From contig NZ_CP023696.1 in assembly GCF_008704425.1 (NCBI RefSeq), positions 3,520,501 through 3,584,500 of the forward strand: a DNA stretch of 64,000 nt, in the 5' to 3' direction. The notes under the pieces were generated by a model that was not told the DNA's origin, searched no databases, and saw only the letters and a list, made by a program, of their open reading frames with translations. This DNA is from Streptomyces fradiae ATCC 10745 = DSM 40063 (GTDB lineage: Bacteria; Actinomycetota; Actinomycetes; Streptomycetales; Streptomycetaceae). Position 1 is the stretch's first letter, and every line of letters starts with the position of its first letter. This document shows positions 51,549 through 61,398 of this stretch, in pieces. Made by a program: the position numbers and the translations under genes.

Positions 51549-52133
51549 ATGCGTACGAGGGGAAGCGCGGCGCTCGCCGCGGCGGTCTCAGGGGTGCTGG
51601 CGGTCTCGGGGTGCGTGGCGGAGGGGGGCGCCGGGGCCGGGTCCTCAGGGCCCTCGGCGGTCGCGCGGGAGCGGTCCGCGTCGCCGGGTGCCCCGTCGGG
51701 GGCGTGCCCGGAATCGGGGGTGCGGGTGTCGCTCGGCGACACGGAGGCGGCCATGGGGCAGCGGGCGCTGTCGGTGTTCCTCGACAACTGCGGAAGCCGT
51801 CCGTTCGAGGTGGGCGGCTACCCGGACGTGGCCGTGCTCGACGAGCGGGGCGAGGACCTGGAGGTGTCCGTACGGCTGGGCTCGCGGGCGGTGGACGGCG
51901 GGGCGGCCCGTTCGGAGTTCGTCCTGCGGCCGGGGCAGCGGGCGCGGTCGGGCGTGCTGTGGCGGAACACCGTGACCCGCTCGGACGTCGTGGCGACGAA
52001 CGGGGCGTCCCTGCGGGTCGCGCCCGGCCCCGGTGCGGCGCCGCAGACGGTCGCTCCGCACGACGGGCCGCTGGACCTGGGCAACACCGGGACGGTGGAC
52101 GTCCTGCCGTGGGCGCCGGCACGGGCGCGGTAG
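51549..52133 (+). CDS. DUF4232-type lipoprotein
   Basis: 194 residues from ATG 51549. Signal peptide with lipobox LAVSGC (Cys 22). The mature part after a Ser/Gly/Pro-rich linker is the DUF4232 beta-sandwich (VRVSLGDTEAAMGQRALSVFLDNCGSRPFEVGGYPDVAVLD, VLRPGQRARSGVLWRN). Membrane-anchored on the outer face, function unknown. GATGAT 6 bp before the ATG suggests a leaderless transcript. Confidence 0.88.
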   Translation: MRTRGSAALAAAVSGVLAVSGCVAEGGAGAGSSGPSAVARERSASPGAPSGACPESGVRVSLGDTEAAMGQRALSVFLDNCGSRPFEVGGYPDVAVLDERGEDLEVSVRLGSRAVDGGAARSEFVLRPGQRARSGVLWRNTVTRSDVVATNGASLRVAPGPGAAPQTVAPHDGPLDLGNTGTVDVLPWAPARAR

Positions 52134-52161
52134 GGCCTGCCCCCGGGCGCTTCGGCGGGGT

Positions 52162-53187
52162 TCAGGCCCGGGGGGTGGCGTCCTCGGGGGCGCCGGCCGG
52201 GTCCTGCTCCCCGTCGAGGATGCCGGAGCGGGCGATGAGGTAGCCGAGCTGGGCGCGGCTGCCGCTGCCCAGGGTGGACGCCAGCTTGGCGATGTGGGCC
52301 CGGCAGGTGCGGACGTTCATGCCGAGGCGGCGGGCGATGGCCTCGTCGACGTGGCCCTCCACGAGGAGCTTGGCGATGGAGCGCTGGATGCCGCTTATCC
52401 CGTTGAGGGCGGGCGTGTACGTGACGACCTCCTCCTCCCACGGGATGCCGTGCAGCCAGAACTGCTCGAAGACCCCGACGAGGTACTGCACGAGCCCCTC
52501 GTGGCGCAGCTCCAGGGCGACCTGCCGGTCGCTGCGTGCCGGGATGAAGGCGATCTTGCGGTCGACGATGATCAGCCGGTCGATGATCTCCTCCAGGGTG
52601 CGCACCTCCAGCCCGTACGGGGTGATCCGCTCGACGTACCCCATGGTCGCGGAGTGGTGCCGGGCGGTGTGCTGGTAGAGGGTCCGCATTCGGACACCCC
52701 GGTCGAGGAGGGGCTCCACCCGGCGCAGGGCGGCCTTGACAGTCTCCGGTTTGCGCCCGCTGCCGGGCTGGATGGTGAGGAGTTCGACCGAGCACTCGTC
52801 CATGACGCGGTCGAGTTCGGCGTTGATGACGGCGAGCCCCTCCAGGACGTTGATCGCGTCGCTGCCGCAGGACGTCTGCGCGGGGATCGTCATGAACGGC
52901 TCGAATGCATCGGCCAACGACAGGGCTCGCTGCCGCCGCTGCTGGATCTCCCGCTCGATGGGGTGTATCAGCTGGTTGAGGGCGATCGACGGGGGGACGG
53001 GGCGCAGCCACTGCGAGTCGTCCGGATCCGGATGCACCAGCGCGAGGTCGATGAGGCAGGGTGCCGCGTCGATTTCCGAGCGGGCGAGCCGGCCGGCGCG
53101 CAGGGCGGCGGCGTACAGGCGCTTTCCGGCTTCGCACAGCTCGTCATGACTGTGCCCGGTTTCCGGATTGTCCACCTTCGACCGCAT
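52162..53187 (-). CDS. LuxR-type helix-turn-helix regulator
   Basis: 341 residues from ATG 53187 (MRSKVDNPETGHSHDEL) with GAGGGGGG upstream. No receiver domain. The N-terminal 90 residues are helical, the middle (about 95-250) resembles the sensor region of TrmB/LuxR-type Streptomyces regulators (INAELDRVMDECSVELLTIQPG, RMRTLYQHTARHHSATMGYVER, DRLIIVDRKIAFIPA), and the end (about 270-325) is a LuxR helix-turn-helix (NGISGIQRSIAKLLVEGHVDEAIARRLGMNVRTCRAHIAKL). Divergent from the EPSW-repeat peptide operon, its probable target. Confidence 0.85.
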   Translation of the reverse strand: MRSKVDNPETGHSHDELCEAGKRLYAAALRAGRLARSEIDAAPCLIDLALVHPDPDDSQWLRPVPPSIALNQLIHPIEREIQQRRQRALSLADAFEPFMTIPAQTSCGSDAINVLEGLAVINAELDRVMDECSVELLTIQPGSGRKPETVKAALRRVEPLLDRGVRMRTLYQHTARHHSATMGYVERITPYGLEVRTLEEIIDRLIIVDRKIAFIPARSDRQVALELRHEGLVQYLVGVFEQFWLHGIPWEEEVVTYTPALNGISGIQRSIAKLLVEGHVDEAIARRLGMNVRTCRAHIAKLASTLGSGSRAQLGYLIARSGILDGEQDPAGAPEDATPRA

Positions 53188-53315
53188 TTGCACCCCCCTC
53201 AGGGTCCTGTATTTCAGGAACATGATGCCTGTACCGGCTGGTGGAAGCGTCGGGAGTGAGCCATCGTCATAAGCGCGGGGGAGGAGGTAAGGACAAGAAA
53301 AGGTGGAGATCGTCC

Positions 53316-53633
53316 ATGACCAGGATGGTTCGTGCACTTAGCGCCATAGCTGTCGCCGCGGCGGCCGCGTGCGGTGTCGCCGCCCTCAACGGCGAGCCGT
53401 CGTGGGACACGGTGTCCGCGGGCAGCGTCGCCGCAGGTGAGCCTTCGTGGGAGGCGGGACCGGCCAGTCCTCGTGAGCCCTCCTGGGAAGTCGCGCCCGC
53501 GACGTTCGGTGAGCCCTCCTGGGACTCCGGGCCGGCGACCTTCGGCGAGCCCTCGTGGGAGTTCGGGCCCTCGGTCCCGGGCGAGCCCTCCTGGGACCGC
53601 TCCGTCACCGCGCCGGCGGGTGTCGCCGCATGA
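53316..53633 (+). CDS. exported small protein with six EPSW(D/E) repeats
   Basis: 105 residues from ATG 53316 with GGTGGAG upstream. Residues 1-24 look like a Sec signal peptide (MTRMVRALSAIAVAAAAACGVAAL), with a Cys at 19 but no good lipobox. The mature part is only repeats: EPSW at 27, 42, 54, 66, 78 and 90, each followed by D or E and mostly preceded by G. Spacing is 15 then four times 12, with GPATF-type linkers. No globular domain. It may be a modified-peptide precursor or a secreted signal. Stop overlaps the next start (ATGA). Confidence 0.75.
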   Translation: MTRMVRALSAIAVAAAAACGVAALNGEPSWDTVSAGSVAAGEPSWEAGPASPREPSWEVAPATFGEPSWDSGPATFGEPSWEFGPSVPGEPSWDRSVTAPAGVAA

Positions 53634-53947
53634 ACGTCCCCGACGACTCCCGCTTCCGCCGCGAGATGGCGTCCGCCTACCGTTCCGGGTGGCACTTCAT
53701 CGACCTCGTCACCGCAGTGCCGCAGGGTGGCGATTCGTTGATGGTCACCCTCTTCGGGGAGCCGATCGTCATCACCCGCGGCGAGGACGAGGAGATTCGC
53801 GCCTACCGGTGCCTCCGCCGTCCGCGCGGCGCGCCGCAGCCCGTGCGCTGCGCGATCCGCTACGGAATGATCTTCGTCAACCTCGACCAGCGCGACCACC
53901 AGCTGGTCGGGGCCGAGACCACCACCGCCACCCCCCGCAGCGCCTGA
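53630..53947 (+). CDS. small Rieske-like protein lacking the iron-sulfur ligands
   Basis: 105 residues from ATG 53630, translationally coupled to the repeat peptide. The stretch LMVTLFGEPIVITRGEDEEIRAYRCLRRPRG, followed by CAIRYGMIFVNLD, resembles the Rieske domain lead-in and exit of ring-hydroxylating oxygenases. However, the C-x-H and C-x-x-H ligands are absent: only single Cys residues remain in YRCLRRPRG and RCAIRY. It may be a binding fold reused for the partner peptide. Starts MNVPDDSRFRREMASAYRSGW and has no signal peptide. Confidence 0.65.
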   Translation: MNVPDDSRFRREMASAYRSGWHFIDLVTAVPQGGDSLMVTLFGEPIVITRGEDEEIRAYRCLRRPRGAPQPVRCAIRYGMIFVNLDQRDHQLVGAETTTATPRSA

Positions 53948-53990
53948 GGCGATTCCCCCGTCGTTACAGATCGCCCAGGTGCTTCCCCCA

Positions 53991-54033
53991 CACAGCGGCG
54001 CCATCGTGTACCTGACACGGTGGCGCCGCTGTG
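53991..54033. terminator. bidirectional terminator
   Basis: A 19-bp stem with one mismatch (CACAGCGGCGCCATCGTGT) and a 5-nt loop, 43 bp after the Rieske-like gene and between converging genes. Confidence 0.88.
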
Positions 54034-54132
54034 CTGTCCGGGCGCGGGACCGCGATGCCCCGGATGGGGCCGGGGGGCCGGACGGGGTCCGGGGGCCCGG
54101 ACGGGGCGGCCGGAGAGGGTGGCCGCCGGCCT

Positions 54133-54546
54133 TCAGGCGCGGCCCATCGCCCGGGTGAGCGCGATCTCGATCACGACCCGGTCCGGGTTGGGCGTGGGTG
54201 TCCGCCCGTACCGCCGCGCGTACCGCGCGACCGCGTCCGCGACGACGTCCGGTTCCGAGCGGACCACCGCGCGGCCCTCCAGCGTGGCCCAGCGGCCCAC
54301 GTCGACCTGGCACACGGCGGCCCGCGCGCCCTCGGGGCCGGCGGCCAGGACGTTGGCCACCTTGCGGCTGCGCCTGTTGGTGATGACCCGGGCGATCCCC
54401 CGCTCCCCGCCCTCCGGGTCGTACGTCACGCCGACCGGCACCACGTGCGGGGTGCCGTCCGGGCGGAGGGTCGTCAGGGTGCACATGTGGCGCTCCCGCC
54501 AGAAGCTGACGTAGGAGGCGCCCGGGTCGCGCAGGTCGATGGCCAT
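54133..54546 (-). CDS. PPOX-class (F420/FMN-type) oxidoreductase
   Basis: 137 residues from ATG 54546. Split-barrel flavin/deazaflavin fold: FWRERHMCTLTTLRPDGTPHVVPVGVTYD, ARVITNRRSRKVANVLA, and VGRWATLEGRAVVRSEPDVV. Such actinobacterial proteins often use F420H2. Its start lies 37 bp from the perfect HAIR of clpB on the opposite strand, so HspR may also control it. Confidence 0.88.
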   Translation of the reverse strand: MAIDLRDPGASYVSFWRERHMCTLTTLRPDGTPHVVPVGVTYDPEGGERGIARVITNRRSRKVANVLAAGPEGARAAVCQVDVGRWATLEGRAVVRSEPDVVADAVARYARRYGRTPTPNPDRVVIEIALTRAMGRA

Positions 54547-54583
54547 GGCCCGGAACCTACCGGCGGCTGCTGGCCCTCACCAC

Positions 54584-54604
54584 CTTGAGTGGAATAGACT
54601 CAAG
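54584..54604. promoter_or_regulatory. perfect HAIR (HspR) operator of clpB
   Basis: CTTGAGT-GGAATAG-ACTCAAG, exact HAIR, 70 bp before the clpB start and 37 bp from the divergent PPOX gene. Confidence 0.95.
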
Positions 54605-54674
54605 TTTGTGGACGTTGGCTGAGTCATAGAGCCGGTACGTACGTCACACCAGCAGCCGAGGAGGACCAAGCACC

Positions 54675-57284
<2,610 letters not shown>

Positions 57285-57433
57285 CGCGGAGGCCCCCGGT
57301 CGGGCCGCCCGCCCCCGGGCCACCGGCCCCGGGCCGCCCCGCCGTGGGGGCCCACCGCAACGGCCCCCTCCCCGCCGGGCCTCCGGCCTCCGGCCCGGTC
57401 GGGTTCCGGCCCCCGGCCCGCCGGGTTCCCGGC

Positions 57434-57471
57434 CCCCGGCCCCGCGCGTGGCGGCACGCGCGGGGCCGGGG
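57434..57471 (+). terminator. terminator of clpB
   Basis: A perfect 17-bp stem CCCCGGCCCCGCGCGTG with 4-nt loop, 150 bp after the clpB stop. The sequence between is GGCCCCCGG-type repeats. Confidence 0.8.
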
Positions 57472-57567
57472 TCTGTCAGCCCGCAGCGGATCGCCGCCCG
57501 CCGGGCTTGCCACCGACGGGCCGGGATGGGGGAGGATGGCGGCTATCCGTACGAAGGGAATTACCCG

Positions 57568-58113
57568 GTGAGCATCGACCCGTCCTCGATTCCGAATTTC
57601 GGGGGCCAGCAGCCCCAGCCTCAGGCCGCAGGACCGGCGGGCCCCGTCGTCCCCGACCAGGACCTGGTGAAGCAGCTCCTCGAGCAGATGGAGCTCAAGT
57701 ACGTCGTCGACGACGAGGGCGACCTCGCGGCGCCGTGGGAGGACTTCCGCACCTACTTCATGTTCCGCGGCGAGGCGGAGCAGCAGATCTTCTCGGTCCG
57801 TACGTTCTACGACCGCCCGCTCCCGGTCGAGGACCGCGCGAAGATCCTGGAGACCATCGACGAGTGGAACCGCCGCACCCTGTGGCCCAAGGTGTACAGC
57901 CACCTCCACGAGGACGAGCAGGGCGGCGCCACCATCCGGCTGATCGGCGAGTCGCAGATGCTGATCGGCATGGGCGTCAGCGTGGAGCACTTCGTCTCCT
58001 CCACCGTGAGCTGGGTCCGCGCGTCGATCGAGTTCGACAAGTGGATGATGGAGCAGCTCGGCCTGGTGGAGCCGGGCGAGGGCGGCGAGCCCGCCGAGGG
58101 CGACGAGGCCTGA
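57568..58113 (+). CDS. YbjN-domain protein
   Basis: 181 residues from GTG 57568 with GAAGGGAA upstream. After a Gln/Pro-rich start, the YbjN fold spans about 30-165 (LVKQLLEQMELKYVVDDEGDLAAPW, FMFRGEAEQQIFSVRTFY, ILETIDEWNRRTLWPKVYSHL, GVSVEHFVSSTVSWV). Probably a chaperone- or secretion-related adaptor. Function not established. Acidic end. Confidence 0.88.
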   Translation: MSIDPSSIPNFGGQQPQPQAAGPAGPVVPDQDLVKQLLEQMELKYVVDDEGDLAAPWEDFRTYFMFRGEAEQQIFSVRTFYDRPLPVEDRAKILETIDEWNRRTLWPKVYSHLHEDEQGGATIRLIGESQMLIGMGVSVEHFVSSTVSWVRASIEFDKWMMEQLGLVEPGEGGEPAEGDEA

Positions 58114-58198
58114 GCGGCCCCGCGACGCCACGCGACCGTTCCGCGGCCGGGGCGGTGACCGTACGAGGTCACCGACCCGGCCGCGGCCGTTCCCCCGC

Positions 58199-58289
58199 GG
58201 GACCCGGGCGCGGCCGCCCTCCCGCCGGGCGGGACCCGGGCGCGGCCGCCCTCCCGCCGGGCGGGACCCGGGCGCGGCCGCCCTCCCGC
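58199..58289. repeat. tandem 32-bp repeats
   Basis: Two full exact 32-bp units (58199-58230, 58231-58262) and a 27-bp partial third, between converging genes. Each unit contains CCCGGG and GCGGCCGC, so each copy is itself partly self-complementary. This may act as a multi-hairpin terminator. Confidence 0.85.
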
Positions 58290-58293
58290 GCGG

Positions 58294-59466
58294 TCAGAGG
58301 CGGGCGAGGCGGTCGGCGGCTTCCCGCAGGACCGCCTCCTTCTTGCAGAAGGCGAACCGGATCAGGGAGCGGCCCGCGCCCGGGTGGTCGTAGAAGACCG
58401 CGTTCGGGATGGCGACGACCCCGCACCGCTCGGGCAGCGCCCGGCAGAACGCCACGCCGTCCTTCTCGCCCAGTCCGGAGATGTCCGCCGTGACGAAGTA
58501 GGTGCCGGCCGGCCGGTACACCCGGAAACCGGCCGCCGCCAGCCCGTCCGCCAGCAGGTCCCGCTTGCCCTCCAGGTCGGCGCGGAGCGTGTCGAAGTAC
58601 GACTGCGGCAGCCGCAGCGCCTCCGCGACGGCGTACTGGAACGGTCCCGACGCCACGTAGGTCAGGTACTGCTTGGCCGTGCGCACCGCCGCCGTCAGCT
58701 CGGGCGGCGCGGTCAGCCAGCCGACCTTCCAGCCGGTGAACGCGAACGTCTTGCCGGCGGACGAGATCGTCACCGTGCGCTCCCGCATCCCCGGGAACGC
58801 GGCGATCGGCAGGTGCTCCGCCCCGTCGAACACCAGGTGCTCGTACACCTCGTCGGTGACGACCAGCAGGTCCCGCTCGACGGCGAGCGCCGCGACGGCG
58901 GCCAGCTCCTCGCGCGTCAGGACGGTGCCGGTGGGGTTGTGGGGGGTGTTGAGCAGGATGAGACGGGTGCGGTCGGTGACGGCGGCGCGCAGCTCGTCCA
59001 GGTCGAGGACGAACCGTCCGCTCGCCGCGTCGGGCCGCAGGGTGACGGGCACGCGGGTGCCACCCGCCATGGCGACGCACGCCGCGTACGAGTCGTAGTA
59101 CGGCTCCAGGGCGACGACCTCGTCGCCCGGCTCGACCAGCGCCAGCATCGCCGCCGCGACGGCCTCCGTGGCGCCCGCCGTGACGAGCACCTCCGTGTCG
59201 GGGTCGTACGCGAGGTCGTACCGGTGCCGCTGGTGGTCCGTGACGGCGGTGCGCAGCTCGGGCACGCCGGGGCCGGGCGGGTACTGGTTGCCGCGCCCCT
59301 CGCGCAGGGCCCGGACGGCCGCCTCGCGGATCTCCTCGGGGCCGTCGGTGTCGGGGAAGCCCTGCCCGAGGTTGATGGCGCCGGTGGCGGTGGCGAGGGC
59401 GGACATCTCGGCGAAGATCGTCGTACCGAACTCTGCGAGGCGGCGGTTGAGCGGTGCTCTGGTCAT
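58294..59466 (-). CDS. PLP-dependent aminotransferase, class I/II
   Basis: 390 residues from ATG 59466 (MTRAPLNRRLAEFG). An in-frame ATG four codons earlier is also possible. Motifs: INLGQGFPDTDGP, NTPHNPTG with N177, D205 in VTDEVYEHLVFDG, and the PLP lysine K239 in SSAGKTFAFTGWKVGW, with the C-terminal substrate Arg in IRFAFCK. Closest in style to methionine/kynurenine-type aminotransferases, exact substrate unknown. Confidence 0.92.
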   Translation of the reverse strand: MTRAPLNRRLAEFGTTIFAEMSALATATGAINLGQGFPDTDGPEEIREAAVRALREGRGNQYPPGPGVPELRTAVTDHQRHRYDLAYDPDTEVLVTAGATEAVAAAMLALVEPGDEVVALEPYYDSYAACVAMAGGTRVPVTLRPDAASGRFVLDLDELRAAVTDRTRLILLNTPHNPTGTVLTREELAAVAALAVERDLLVVTDEVYEHLVFDGAEHLPIAAFPGMRERTVTISSAGKTFAFTGWKVGWLTAPPELTAAVRTAKQYLTYVASGPFQYAVAEALRLPQSYFDTLRADLEGKRDLLADGLAAAGFRVYRPAGTYFVTADISGLGEKDGVAFCRALPERCGVVAIPNAVFYDHPGAGRSLIRFAFCKKEAVLREAADRLARL

Positions 59467-59693
59467 GGCCGCCATCCTGCGGGGAAGCGGGGGCTGCCTC
59501 AAGGGCACGCGCGGGCGGTGCGGACGCCGGTCGGTGGGCCGTGCGGATGGCGGACGGCGGACGCGGTCGGCGGGAAGGCCGGGCGCGGCGGGGGGCGGCC
59601 GGCGAACCTCTGGAGTTGCTCAAGTGCGGATTGGGCGTGTCGACCGGGTGGGCATCTCCCAGGCACACATCACATGGGGGAGGAGCAGGAGAG

Positions 59694-59930
59694 ATGGAGA
59701 TCGCCATCGGGGTGCTGGGGCTCATGGCCTTCGCGGGGGTGGCCGTCGCCCTCGGCAACGCGAGCGCGGGGAGGCGGCGGAGGGTGGCCTCGGCGCCCCG
59801 CCGACGCCGCGGCGGGAGCGGCAGCGGGAGCGCCTGGGCCGACGGGGGCGGGGGCGGCTGCGGTGGTTCCTCGTCGTGTGGGGGGTCGTCCTCGTGCGGG
59901 GGCGGCGGGGGCGGCTGCGGTGGGTCCTGA
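59694..59930 (+). CDS. small membrane protein with Gly/Ser/Cys-rich tail (first copy)
   Basis: 78 residues from ATG 59694 with AGGAGCAGGAG upstream. One helix (EIAIGVLGLMAFAGVAVALGN), an Arg-rich inner segment, then a tail GGGGCGGSSSCGGSSSCGGG with four Cys residues. The tail resembles those of TIGR04222-type membrane proteins. Role unknown. The next gene has the same plan. Confidence 0.7.
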   Translation: MEIAIGVLGLMAFAGVAVALGNASAGRRRRVASAPRRRRGGSGSGSAWADGGGGGCGGSSSCGGSSSCGGGGGGCGGS

Positions 59931-59984
59931 CGGACCCGGGTCGTCGGTTCCGGGAGTCTTTCCAGGGGGAGAGGGGGCGGTCGC

Positions 59985-60269
59985 ATGACCGCGGCGTTCG
60001 TGGTGGGGGGCGCGCTGCTGCTGCTCGTGGCGGGGCTCGTCGCGCTGCTGGCCGGAGGTTCGTCGCGCAGTGGCGGCGGGAGCGGGAGCGGGGGCGGGGG
60101 CGGGGGTGGTACGGCGGCCGGCGGGGCGGTCCTGTGGGCCGACTCCGGCGGCTCCGACAGCGGAGGCTGGTCGCCGTCCTGCGGCGGGGGGAGCGGGGGC
60201 GGCGCGGACGGGGGGAGCGCCGGCTCCTGCGGCGGGGGCGGCGGGGGCGGGTGCGGCGGAGGCGGCTGA
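59985..60269 (+). CDS. small membrane protein with Gly/Ser/Cys-rich tail (second copy)
   Basis: 94 residues from ATG 59985 with GGGGGAGAGGGGG upstream. One helix (AAFVVGGALLLLVAGLVALLAGG) and a tail of Gly/Ser broken by Cys (SCGGG, SCGGGGGGGCGGGG). It shares architecture with the 59694 protein. The low-complexity DNA makes the exact end uncertain, but the frame is open and the start well placed. Confidence 0.65.
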   Translation: MTAAFVVGGALLLLVAGLVALLAGGSSRSGGGSGSGGGGGGGTAAGGAVLWADSGGSDSGGWSPSCGGGSGGGADGGSAGSCGGGGGGGCGGGG

Positions 60270-60827
60270 CACGGGGCAGCCGCCTCCGCCGGGCGGACGG
60301 TGTGACGGTCCGACCACGTGACGGTCTGATGGTCCGCCGGTCCGCCGGTCCGCCGGTCCGCCGGTCTGAGGGTCTGAGGGTCCGCCGGTCCGCGTGCCCG
60401 CCGGATCGGGGGGGGGGCGTCGGGGGCGCGCCGCCGGGCGCGTCGGACCCGGCGTCCGCGCCGGACGGGCCGGACGGGTGGGACGGGCCGGGCAGGCCGT
60501 CCGCGCCGGTGGCGCGAGGGCAGGGGGCCGCCCGGGGGGTGGTGAGCATCCGCCGGGCGCCCCCGCGTGAGGGCGCGCGCGCCGTGCGGGGCGTCGTGCG
60601 GTGAACAGTTGAACCCCCAGGCCCCCTGGGGGATGTATCTGTCACCAAGTTGGGTAAAGACGCTGTGAGCCTCGGGCGGTTCATGATTCGCTCGCTGCGC
60701 AGTGCATCGAGCCCTCGGATCTTCTACGAATCCCGAGCAGGTACCTCGAGTTCCCTGGGAACGTCTTACGGGACGACGCCACCCCCCGGTCCACCCGTTC
60801 ACGTCACCGTGCTTGCGGAGCTGACTC
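60270..60827. other. 558-bp intergenic region
   Basis: The left part is an irregular array of GGTCCGCC and GGTCTGAG octamers (60330-60395) and a run of nine G residues (60410-60418). The right part is less GC-rich and has the terminator at 60614-60632 followed by possible promoter sequence (TAAAGA near 60655). No gene supported. Confidence 0.6.
60614..60632 (+). terminator. short GC hairpin, possible terminator
   Basis: CCCCCAGG-CCC-CCTGGGGG, an 8-bp perfect stem with 3-nt loop. Confidence 0.55.
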
Positions 60828-61367
60828 ATGCTCACCACCCTTCAGACTGCGTACACCGACACGCGTGCGGCCGACCTGGCCTGGGCGCTGGGCCGGGAGG
60901 CGTTGCCCGCGCTCGCCGCGCTCGACCTCGAACTCGGCGGCGCCCGCATGCAGTTGCGGCTGCTCGGCGCCTCCCACCAGGTGCTGCTGGAGGAGGGGGG
61001 CGGCACCTGCTCGGAGACGGTCGCCTGCATCCCCGGCAGCAGTACGCCGCTGCCGCTGGGGGTGGCGAAGCGGATCGGGAGCTGGGAGTACGAGTTCGCG
61101 GCGCGCGTCGAGACGCTGTCGCGGGGGTCCTTCGCGGGGCGGGCGCAGGAGCTGCTGGCGCTCGTCGCCGACCACCCGCACGGCCTGGCCGGCACGTTCC
61201 CCGGGTCGCCGTACGCGTTCACCGCCATGCTGGCGCAGCGGCACGAGGGCAAAATCCGGTGGCGCACCTGGCACGCGTACCCGCAGGAGGGGCAGTTGGT
61301 GGTGACCCGGACGAGTGTCGGATTCGGGCCGCACGGGCGCCGTCGCGACACCCGTGTGGGTGACTAG
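60828..61367 (+). CDS. DUF2617-family protein
   Basis: 179 residues from ATG 60828. Conserved actinobacterial protein (LELGGARMQLRLLGASHQVLL, GGTCSETVACIPGSS, WEYEFAARVETLSRGSFAGRAQELLALV, IRWRTWHAYPQEGQLVVTRT). It regularly lies next to the membrane spermidine-synthase-like gene, as here, 31 bp upstream, so the two may act together. Function unknown. Confidence 0.88.
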   Translation: MLTTLQTAYTDTRAADLAWALGREALPALAALDLELGGARMQLRLLGASHQVLLEEGGGTCSETVACIPGSSTPLPLGVAKRIGSWEYEFAARVETLSRGSFAGRAQELLALVADHPHGLAGTFPGSPYAFTAMLAQRHEGKIRWRTWHAYPQEGQLVVTRTSVGFGPHGRRRDTRVGD

Positions 61368-61398
61368 GGGCGACCGGGGCCTCACGTAGCGTGGGCGC

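Noticed and set aside
60270..60600. Arg/Pro-rich open frames on both strands after the Gly/Cys-tail genes
   Set aside because: They consist of octamer repeats and G runs with no start signals. They are bias artefacts.
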